From contig CAJOES010000007.1 in NCBI GenBank assembly GCA_905233455.1, positions 351 to 57,055 on the forward strand: DNA of 56,705 nt, written 5' to 3'. Made by a program: the position numbers and the translations under genes. Source of the DNA: an uncultured Synergistales bacterium (GTDB lineage: Bacteria; Synergistota; Synergistia; Synergistales; Aminobacteriaceae). The notes under the pieces are model-generated. The model worked only from the letters and a program-made list of their open reading frames with translations, searched no databases and was not told the DNA's origin. Positions 7,295 through 14,700 of the stretch are shown here, piece by piece (position 1 is the stretch's first letter; the number at the start of each line of letters is the position of its first letter).

Positions 7295-8515
7295 TTACTT
7301 CCTGCGCAGTAATAACGCTCCTGCAATCATCAAAGCCATAATCCCGAAGCCGGAATTGCACATGCTTGACCCTCCGGAACTTTCTGCGTTTGCGGCGGGA
7401 GTCTTGGGAGCTTCACTGCTGGCTTTTGTCTCCTGCTTTGCTGTAGTTCCTGCAGTATTTCCCGGTGCAGGCACGTCAGGATTCTCGTATATGCTGAAGA
7501 CAGGTTTTATCACGGCACTTCCTGCAGAGTTAGTCGCTGTAATTGTTACCTCCTGAGCCTTCATGAGTGCCGCAGGTGTACCGGTTATGCTCAGTTCGGA
7601 CACGCCGTCGGAATCGTTCGACTCAATCTCAAGCCCGGCAGGGAGCTTGTCGACAGTCCAGCTTATGACTCCCGGCCCTTCAGCAGTGATCACAGCATCA
7701 ATATCTTCATCATACATTTTGCTGAAATATTCTTTAGTGAGTGTCTCAGCATTGTCCGTAATCACCGGAGCTACAGCAGCAAACTTCAGCGTGTAATCAT
7801 GTGATACAGTCTTCCCGCTCACGTCCTGCTCTGCTGTGAGGCGTATCTTTCTGGTGATTTCCTTCTTGTCCCTGCCGAAAGCCAGCCCTGCCTCACCCTC
7901 TCCGGCCTTCCATGTGCCGAATATCCTTCCCGTGTCGTAATCGAATTCGAGGCCGTCGGGAAGTTCCGTAAGGTATGTGCTGTCGAGTCCTTCCGATACT
8001 ATATCCCATGCTGATACGCCAGCCCCTGAAGGCGTGAATGAATATTCCTTCCCCCATGTGATTACTCCGGGTTCTGCGGCATTGATGGCGGCATCGGGAT
8101 ATATCTTCAGGCTGTAGGTTTTCTTGTCGGTATTGCCTTCCGTATCTGAGGCCGTTACTGTTACGGTGAACTCTCTCGGATTCGTGTCTGCTATTGCGGC
8201 GGCAGTGCCCCAAACGCACATTGAGGGGAACACTGCAAGATTCCCGCCCGCATTCATGGACGTACCTGCGAACCCGCTCCCTGAAGGCGTTATGGCAATA
8301 TCTACCCTGCTGGCATTCTCTGCCGAAAACATCAGCGGCGTATCATCGTAGGGTATTTCCGTACCGCCGATAACAGCACCGTCAATCAGGGTATTGACAT
8401 CAAGCAGTTCGGCTAAAGCACTGCCCGAAAGTCCTTCAGGTTCAATGACCTTTACGGCTGATGCTGACGACGCAAGCATTATCACGAACATTAAAGCAGT
8501 TACTATTTTCTTCAT
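7295..8515 (-). CDS. Secreted Ig-like protein with Synerg-CTERM sorting signal
   Basis: 406 residues. A signal peptide (first 20 residues, ending SASA) is followed by Ig-like modules of the He_PIG type (LPDGLEFDYDTGRIFGTW, LPAGLEIESND with SITGTP), then a Ser/Thr/Ala/Pro-rich linker and the tail MCNSGFGIMALMIAGALLL plus RRK. That tail matches what is known as Synerg-CTERM: a Cys-Asn-x-Gly-Phe-Gly box, a hydrophobic helix and a short basic end, read as a sorting and anchoring signal in Synergistota. The module at about residues 153-255 (WGK start, GTWK, AEQD, KTVSHDY) is clearly related to one in the giant protein at 11735-21025. Likely a surface or outer-membrane anchored protein of unknown ligand. 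Confidence 0.85.
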   Translation of the reverse strand: MKKIVTALMFVIMLASSASAVKVIEPEGLSGSALAELLDVNTLIDGAVIGGTEIPYDDTPLMFSAENASRVDIAITPSGSGFAGTSMNAGGNLAVFPSMCVWGTAAAIADTNPREFTVTVTASDTEGNTDKKTYSLKIYPDAAINAAEPGVITWGKEYSFTPSGAGVSAWDIVSEGLDSTYLTELPDGLEFDYDTGRIFGTWKAGEGEAGLAFGRDKKEITRKIRLTAEQDVSGKTVSHDYTLKFAAVAPVITDNAETLTKEYFSKMYDEDIDAVITAEGPGVISWTVDKLPAGLEIESNDSDGVSELSITGTPAALMKAQEVTITATNSAGSAVIKPVFSIYENPDVPAPGNTAGTTAKQETKASSEAPKTPAANAESSGGSSMCNSGFGIMALMIAGALLLRRK

Positions 8516-8555
8516 ATTTCATGCAACCTCCTAGTGATAGAAATTTTAGCACTTC

Positions 8556-9656
8556 TCATTTACGGGATTTTTTACGGCTCGTCTTCTTGGTGCTTACTGA
8601 ATTTCTTTGAGCCTGTTTCTGTTTAGTATTTTCGGAAGTCTTCACAGCTTTCTTTGCGGTGTAAGTATTCCCCTCTATCCTGCACAGTCCTTCAGTTCCT
8701 CCGGTGATTTCTCCTGCGTGCTGTGCCCCGCTCATGATGACTGATCCCGCAGTGTTATTCCTGACTGTGCTTTCAATGACCTTCCCGGCAACTCCTCCTG
8801 CCCAGTGTTCAGACTTGAGCGAGCCGCCTGAAGTGCTGCCCGTTATAGTTGTGTATGATGCGAATCCCGCTGTCCCTCCTGCGTATGACTCTCTAGGTTC
8901 ATAGCCGTAATATGCCTCCTGTGCGGTGAATGTCCGTATGGCGGCCGATGAAGTGCAGTTAGCGATCAGCCCCCCGTCAGAGTACCCGACAATGCCGCCC
9001 GCGTAAGATGATTTCCCGCCCGCTGATATTGTGCCGGTGAAAGTGCAATTCTCTATAGCACCGCCCTCAAGCCGTCCCGCTATTCCTCCTGCACAGACGT
9101 CTGCAATGAATGCCGCATTAATGTCAATGCTTACACTTGCCGTGCAGTCCCTGATTATCCCGCCTGAAGAAACCATGGCTGCAATTCCGCCAGTTGTAGA
9201 CTGGGATTTTATTGGTGCTATCCCTTTCACACTGCAGTTATGTATTATCCCTGATACCAGACGGGTCGCTATTCCTGCAAAATCCCCGTGAAGCAGGTTG
9301 AGATTCTTTACCGCAAAGCCGTCGGTCTCTATATAGTCAAATAATGTAATGTATGAAGTTATCGTGTGCCCGCATCCGTCAAAATGTCCGGTGAAAGGTT
9401 TGTCTTTGCTGCCTATGAGAGCCGGCGACTGTGTCAGATCCCTTGACAGCTTGTAATATCTTCCTGCAGGTTCTTTACCGGTTTCTATACGTACGGACAG
9501 CACTAACATATCCCTTGCATTCCTTATGATATATGCAGTCTCTTCCGTTAAGCCGTCTTCAGCGTCATCGTAATAATAATAGGCATCCTTTGCTTCTGTT
9601 TCATACGCAGTCATGGCGAGAAACAGCAGAATATACACAGCAAATTTCTTCAGCAT
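8556..9656 (-). CDS. Secreted GLUG-repeat right-handed beta-helix protein
   Basis: 366 residues with a signal peptide (MLKKFAVYILLFLAMTA). An N-terminal FTGHFDGCGHTI motif is the usual entry of GLUG/parallel beta-helix proteins. At least five turns of the pattern GGIAG..GG.I.NCT..G.I follow. Such folds occur in adhesins and polysaccharide-binding surface proteins. The C-terminus is very basic (KKTSRKKSRK) with no membrane anchor or sorting signal, which is odd for a surface protein. The genes on both sides point the same way. Exact function unknown. Confidence 0.75.
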   Translation of the reverse strand: MLKKFAVYILLFLAMTAYETEAKDAYYYYDDAEDGLTEETAYIIRNARDMLVLSVRIETGKEPAGRYYKLSRDLTQSPALIGSKDKPFTGHFDGCGHTITSYITLFDYIETDGFAVKNLNLLHGDFAGIATRLVSGIIHNCSVKGIAPIKSQSTTGGIAAMVSSGGIIRDCTASVSIDINAAFIADVCAGGIAGRLEGGAIENCTFTGTISAGGKSSYAGGIVGYSDGGLIANCTSSAAIRTFTAQEAYYGYEPRESYAGGTAGFASYTTITGSTSGGSLKSEHWAGGVAGKVIESTVRNNTAGSVIMSGAQHAGEITGGTEGLCRIEGNTYTAKKAVKTSENTKQKQAQRNSVSTKKTSRKKSRK

Positions 9657-9670
9657 GATTATTTATCCTC

Positions 9671-9707
9671 AAAAATAAAAAATTCCCTCCGGCATAAAAC
9701 CAGAGGG
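9671..9707 (-). terminator. Intrinsic terminator of hpf
   Basis: On the minus strand an eight-pair stem (9700-9707 with 9685-9692, one wobble) with a seven-base loop is followed by a T-rich tract to 9671. It directly follows the hpf stop and separates hpf from the beta-helix gene. Confidence 0.85.
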
Positions 9708-9721
9708 ATAAATATTATTTC

Positions 9722-10255
9722 CTATCTTACAGGCTCAAGAAGCCCGTAACCGTTCTCCTTGCGTTTGTACACAACGTTGATCTCGCCGGTGTCCGCATTC
9801 TGGAACATGAAGAACGCATGACCAACAAGCTCCATCTGCATTATTGCCTCTTCCGTGCTCATCGGGTGAACCTGTACCTTCTTCACCTTGTCGATAACCG
9901 GAGCATCACTGACAGGCTCTGCAGCTTCCTCAACACTGAACGAGAACTCCTCGCCCGCACCAAGCTGCGCCCTGTCCTTAAGGTATGAATTGTATTTCTT
10001 GATCCTGCGCTCAAGGTTCTTCAATGACTGGTCAAATGCCGTCCTCATGTCAGTAGCGTCCTCTTCTGCCCTGAGTATTACACCGTTGGCATTGGCCGTA
10101 GTCTCAACGTTGAAACTGCCCTTGTGATGCGTAACTACTATCTGACAGTTCAGGATCTTGCGGAAAAACTTTTCCAGCTTTGAGATCTTCTTCTCCATAT
10201 ATTCACGGAGCTTCCCGTCAATCTCTGCACCGCGCTGAACAAACCGAACTTCCAT
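9722..10255 (-). CDS. hpf: Ribosome hibernation promoting factor, long form
   Basis: 177 residues, the length of long HPF. The N-terminal S30AE/YfiA domain (VRFVQRGAEI to about residue 100) binds the 30S decoding region. After an acidic linker comes the C-terminal dimerisation domain (VQVHPMSTEEAIMQMELVGHAFFMF), which pairs two ribosomes into inactive 100S dimers in stationary phase. A GGAGGTG ribosome-binding site precedes the ATG. A minus-strand TATAAT (10302-10297) in the 54-base gap to the aroB-like gene may give it an independent promoter. It ends in its own terminator. Confidence 0.95.
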   Translation of the reverse strand: MEVRFVQRGAEIDGKLREYMEKKISKLEKFFRKILNCQIVVTHHKGSFNVETTANANGVILRAEEDATDMRTAFDQSLKNLERRIKKYNSYLKDRAQLGAGEEFSFSVEEAAEPVSDAPVIDKVKKVQVHPMSTEEAIMQMELVGHAFFMFQNADTGEINVVYKRKENGYGLLEPVR

Positions 10256-10309
10256 GATATATATCGCACCTCCTGAATAAATGTTGTGGTGTCAGTATTA
10301 TATTACATT

Positions 10310-11386
10310 TCATCTGTTCATGCCCGCTGAAATAATCCCTTCAAGCTCCTCGCTCTTTACCTTCCTCACCTCACAGCGTCCGATCTCAGCAGGCACAACC
10401 ATATCTACGATCCCGCCCCAAGACCTGCGCGCCGCCTGTGCAATCTCTGACGGCCTGAATGAATTTGTGTTGTCGGGAAGATTATTCCTGTTCAGCGCAC
10501 CTATAATCCTTTTCGCAGTCTCCTCACTGCACCAGCCCATTTTTGCGCTCGCCATTGCAGTAATACCGATACCCTGAGCCGTAGCAATCCCGTGCTGAAC
10601 GTCATAGCTGCTGAGCGAGCATATAGCACTGCCGACAACGCACCCCAGCTTCAAGCCTCTGATCCTCTCATCATTGCCGGAAATGCCTGCACGGAACTTT
10701 ATGCACTCCTCGATGATGCGCTCAATGTTCCCGTCAGCCTCTCCGCGCTCGAATATCCTGAACATGTCCTCACCGCACACAATAGAAGTCTTCAGTGCCT
10801 CAGCAACCCCGCTCCTGTATTCATCCGGCGGAAGCGTCTTCAGCGAGTCCGTATCGCACAGCACCAGAGAGGGACTGTATGACATTCCGGCGAGATTCCC
10901 CCCTGCGTTAAGGTTGAGCCTTGCGTGCCCTCCTGCTGAAGCCTTCACCATTGCGGCAAGAGTCGTCGGAACAAGCACGAGCCTTACCCCGTTCATGTAG
11001 CACCCTGCGGCAAATCCTGCAGCATCACACACAACACACCCGCCCAATGCAACAACACAGCACCTTTCAGACAGGCCAAGACGCGCCATATCTTCAAGGA
11101 GTTTCGCTACAGTCTGGAAGTTCTTTGCGGGTTCATGGGAATCTATCAGCAGTTCGCATATCCTCAGCTTTGTCCCTTCAGGCCGGGGGCATTCCTGAAA
11201 GTTCATGATGACTTTCTGCAGGTAAAGCCCCGAAACCTTTTCGTCCGTGATGAGCAGAACCTCATGTTCCGTATCATCTTCAAGCCTCAGTATCTCGATT
11301 CCTAAGCGTTCAATCAGTCCCCTGCGTATCTTGACGCTGTAACCTGAAGCTGTATTCTCCGTGCTGACCTTTACGTTTGCCGGCAT
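10310..11386 (-). CDS. AroB-like (3-dehydroquinate synthase family) protein with altered active site
   Basis: 358 residues from the ATG at 11386, which has AGGGGA seven bases upstream. A longer open frame reaches 11512 but runs through the attenuator hairpins, so it is rejected. The fold is that of 3-dehydroquinate synthase: ALGGCVVCDAAGFAA, VPTTLAAMV, LKTLPPDEYRSGVAEALK and VQHGIATAQG align along its length. Several catalytic positions are changed. The usual GGGVVGD is GGCVVCD; the Asp of QVDSSVGGKT is Lys148; its GGK Lys is His154; the GKN Lys is Gly163; GHTFGH is GCVVGS (249-254). The Glu and Lys of SGVAEALK and the His of QHG (265) remain. Normal dehydroquinate synthase activity is therefore doubtful. 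The leader upstream encodes an aromatic-rich attenuator, tying expression to aromatic amino acid supply. Confidence 0.85.
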   Translation of the reverse strand: MPANVKVSTENTASGYSVKIRRGLIERLGIEILRLEDDTEHEVLLITDEKVSGLYLQKVIMNFQECPRPEGTKLRICELLIDSHEPAKNFQTVAKLLEDMARLGLSERCCVVALGGCVVCDAAGFAAGCYMNGVRLVLVPTTLAAMVKASAGGHARLNLNAGGNLAGMSYSPSLVLCDTDSLKTLPPDEYRSGVAEALKTSIVCGEDMFRIFERGEADGNIERIIEECIKFRAGISGNDERIRGLKLGCVVGSAICSLSSYDVQHGIATAQGIGITAMASAKMGWCSEETAKRIIGALNRNNLPDNTNSFRPSEIAQAARRSWGGIVDMVVPAEIGRCEVRKVKSEELEGIISAGMNR

Positions 11387-11416
11387 TACATATTCCCCTT
11401 CCGTGAATGTGCATAC

Positions 11417-11454
11417 AAAAACACCTTCCGGATTCTTTGACTGTCCAGAAGGTG
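11417..11454 (-). terminator. Attenuator terminator before the aroB-like gene
   Basis: On the minus strand CACCTTCTGG (11454-11445) pairs over ten positions with CCGGAAGGTG (11431-11422), leaving a 13-base loop. TTTTT (11421-11417) follows directly. It lies 30 bases before the ATG of the aroB-like gene and can only reduce transcription into that gene. Confidence 0.88.
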
Positions 11455-11546
11455 CTGTAATGGTTTCAGTTTCGCTGTGTATGTGGTGTTGCCAGTGCCT
11501 TATGTCAGCCAAAGAGTATTAACCCTCCGGTAAAAGTACCAGAAGG
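11417..11546 (-). promoter_or_regulatory. Transcription attenuator with alternative hairpins (aromatic-responsive)
   Basis: Four segments on the minus strand behave like regions 1-4 of a trp-type attenuator. Segment 1 is CCTTCTGGTA (11546-11537), segment 2 TACCGGAGGG (11532-11523), segment 3 CACCTTCTGG (11454-11445), segment 4 CCGGAAGGTG (11431-11422). 1:2 gives a ten-pair stem with a four-base loop; 3:4 is the terminator. Segment 3 repeats CCTTCTGG of segment 1, so 2:3 can pair over eight positions as an antiterminator. The aromatic codons of the leader peptide lie on and just before segment 1, so a ribosome stalled there would free segment 2 and allow read-through. Pairings are read by eye; mechanism is by analogy with trp/phe attenuators. 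Confidence 0.85.
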
Positions 11547-11607
11547 AAGGGCTAAAGTAGAATTTCTTTGCTGACTTATTGTTATTCACTGTAATTGATT
11601 TCTCCAT
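11500..11607 (-). CDS. Aromatic-rich leader peptide of the aroB-like gene
   Basis: A 35-codon open frame, too short for routine gene finding. Residues 16-26 read FYFSPSFWYFY, with eight of eleven aromatic and all three aromatic amino acids present; Trp33 follows shortly before TAA at 11502-11500. The ATG (11607) has no clear ribosome-binding site. A GTG at codon 7 is in the same frame with GGAG twelve bases upstream, so the true start may be either. It sits between a promoter and the attenuator terminator. Its role would be to sense charged tRNA-Phe, -Tyr and -Trp by ribosome pausing; the peptide itself need not have a function. Confidence 0.82.
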   Translation of the reverse strand: MEKSITVNNNKSAKKFYFSPSFWYFYRRVNTLWLT

Positions 11608-11631
11608 TTTCAGAAAATTTCAAGTACACAA

Positions 11632-11660
11632 ATAATCACACACCAACGCAAAAATGTCAA
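11632..11660 (-). promoter_or_regulatory. Promoter of the aroB-like leader transcript
   Basis: TTGACA (11660-11655) and GATTAT (11637-11632) are spaced by 17 bases on the minus strand. Transcription would begin near 11625, about 18 bases before the leader-peptide ATG and just after the terminator of the giant gene. Confidence 0.75.
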
Positions 11661-11665
11661 GCAAC

Positions 11666-11695
11666 AAAAAACCCCGCCGGTTTATGGCCAGCGGG
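11666..11695 (-). terminator. Terminator of the giant Ig-like protein gene
   Basis: On the minus strand an eight-pair stem (11695-11688 with 11680-11673, one wobble) with a seven-base loop is followed by G and six T. It lies 40 bases after the stop of the 3096-codon gene. Confidence 0.88.
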
Positions 11696-11734
11696 ATTCT
11701 TGTTACTTGTTAATGCTTCTGATTAGGTTTCAGC

Positions 11735-14700
11735 TTACTCCGTTTCAGTTTCAGCCTCTGCCGCCTCTTCAGCCGCCTTCTTGAGCGCGTCCACTGTCAG
11801 AACGTCGCCCTCTTCAAGATTCTCTGCGTCGTCCTTAGCACCGGCAGTGTTGCTGACCTTCACCGCGATTACTGGTGCATATTTCTTGTCCGCATAGAAC
11901 CACGTATTGACTGTTACGACCCTGCTTGCAGGTACAGCCGTGATGTCTCCGGTCTCATCATAGAATATGGTGCTTCCTTCCTCATCATCAAGTGCCTTTC
12001 CTACAGGGAACGGGAAGTATACCAGCTCTGCACCGACAGGAGCGTCCTCAGCAAGTGCAATGTTCGTGATCTCATGCAGTCCATCTTCCTCTGCCTGCAT
12101 CTCCGGAAGTATCGCAATGATCTGGTAGCCTTCCTCAATGAACCATGATTTCTGGGTGTCGCTGAGGTCTGCTTCAGTCCTTGCCCTGCCGAATGTCAGT
12201 GTTCCGGCGTGCTCTTCTGCTTCTGCTTTGGGTTCAGTCTGTGCTTCCTGCTCGGCTTCTGCTTCAGTGCCGGTTTCAGGCGCGCTTTCACTCTCCGGAG
12301 CGTCCTTATCAGACTGTGTGCTCGCCGGGGTTACAGTTATGGCTATTGGGAATTCCTTGGATACATTCTTGCCAGAGCTGTTTGTAGCCTGAACTGTTAA
12401 TGTATCCGTTGTTGCAGACATACCCTTTGCAGCTGTTACCGTTACTGTAGCTTTATTTCCAAAAGTATTATTTTCCTTAGGAACATTCAGCTTTGCCGTA
12501 ACACCTTTCTGACTGGGCTTGCCTGTTATCTTCCACGAAATCTTCGAGTCGCCCGTAGCCTCCGTTGCAGACGAAAGCTTCAGATTGATAGTGGCATCCT
12601 TCTTATCTTTTGCCGTAGGTTTAAGCTCTACCGCCGCAGTTCCTGAAGATACTTCGATTACAGGTTTAGGATCGTAAACTGCAACCTTTACGCTTCCGTT
12701 GGCCTTAGTGCCGTAGTTCTCCATATCGAACTTGACGCTTATACCCTTTGTTGCTGTAGGCTTTTTGGTGGTCGCAAACATGCCATATCCGTCAGCAGTG
12801 GTGGTTATAGTCGTAGAGAAGCCAGCATTCTTCAGTGCGTCTATGGTCTTCGTGTCCGATATTGAGTACTGGATGTTAGAGTCTGCAGAAACTGCGTCAG
12901 TCTTAATCAGTGCCTTTGCAACTCCGTAGTTATCTTCCGACAAGTAGAATTCCAGCGTTTTTGACGTAACTTTCGGCTTTGTTCCCTTGATACCAACCCT
13001 GAACTGCAGAGGATCGCTCTTTCCGGCATCGTTATACGCCACAGCATAGACATCCATAGACGCATATTTCTTAGTAGTAGGGTCATATGTTGCTTTCGTA
13101 GCTACACCATTTCCTGTGCTCAGTACACCGTTCTTATCTAACGAGAGTCCGTACGGCGCAAGAGCACTTGCGGCATCCTTAGAACTTGCGGCTAACACAG
13201 TGTTTCCGATCTTCACGCTGTCAACATACCATCTGATGCCGTTTCCGCTGGTAGAGCCTTTAACCCCTCCCTTGAGGCTGAGCTTCTTGTTGATCTCAAA
13301 TTCCTTGCCCACGTAGTTGACCGTGATCTGAGGCTTCATCAGAGCTTTGATCGTGATGGTCTTCTTCGCAGTTGCACCGGTTGAATTGTTCTTCGCCGTA
13401 AGGGTTATCTTGCTCGTAGTCTCTTGTCCGGCTTTAGGAGTTCCGCCGATTATGTAGAACATACCGTCAGCAGGCTTTGCATTGCTGTAGGATTTGAAAG
13501 CATCAACAGAAACAGAAGTAATGTAGATACCGTTCTTTGCATTAGCCGGTAACTTGTTCTGCCTTAAATTATCCACTACTTCAGATATCGGATCAAGCTT
13601 CTGCGAAGAGGTTACGGTGATCGGGTTGTCTCCTTTTACGAAGAAGACGTACTTCACGCCGTCTAGGTTAACCTTTTGCATTGATCCCTTAATCCTTAAG
13701 GTGGCTACACCTTCTATGTTATCACCTGAAATTTTCTCGCCGTCCACCTCAGTGGCAAAAGTAACCTCGCCTGATGTCGTAGGTATGCGCTGGAACTTAA
13801 AGCCTTTTGCATCCTTGCTGAACGCATTAGCATTGAACCATATCTCCGGTGCCTGGATTGGATCGATATTCAGCTTCACGTTCGCAGTAACAGGCTTCTT
13901 CTTGCTGTCCGTATCCCAGTTCTCCATACGGATAGTTACAGGAAGCCCCTTGAATGCCACGCTGTCATCAACACTCACCAGATACTGATCGGTTAATTTG
14001 CTCCTGTCCATAGAGACGAAGCCGTTCATATCCTTGTCATTACGATCACTGCCGTAACGCAGCAGCTTGATATGACCCGTGCCTGTCAGTCCGTCCGCAT
14101 AGAATGCGAGCCTTGTGGGGTTGTCCATGATTTGATCGTCTATACCATTATTACCATCATTAATAATGCCCCAGAGAGTAATATTACCGTCTTCATTCGC
14201 ATCATAGAAGGTAGCATTCTCCTTGTCGTGATAAGTGATGTCTATGCTTGCAGTGGCAGGATACTTCGTGCCGAATATCTTGTTGGCGGTCTTTCCGTCA
14301 ATGTATGCAGCCATTCTGATGGGCTTTGATCCTGTAGTTTCAAATGTCCAGTCATGAGAAGTCTCCTTAGAGCCTGCCGTAACAAACGTCTTCGTCGCGA
14401 GCTTCGGTGATGCAGCCTTTACATTGATTGTGAAATCCTTGCTGGCTCTCACGCCGTGGTTATGTGCGATGACCTTAATCGTGAGTTTTCCGCTATCCGG
14501 CATTCTGTCAATACTGCCAGTTATGATCGGTTTCGCAGGGTTGGAGTTGTCAACATACAGGTAGCTGTGCCTCTGGACGAACGACAGGTTCTTGCTGCCC
14601 TCACGGAGCTTATGGCCAATAGTCTGATCACCGCTCTTCACATCATCCCACACACGGGGATCATCAGAAACCAGATAGAAAGCGTTCTGATAATCGCCAT

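Noticed and set aside
11387-11512. A 42-residue N-terminal extension of the AroB-like protein
   Set aside because: It starts at TTG inside the leader peptide and is encoded by the attenuator stems. The ATG at 11386 has a good ribosome-binding site and gives the normal family length.
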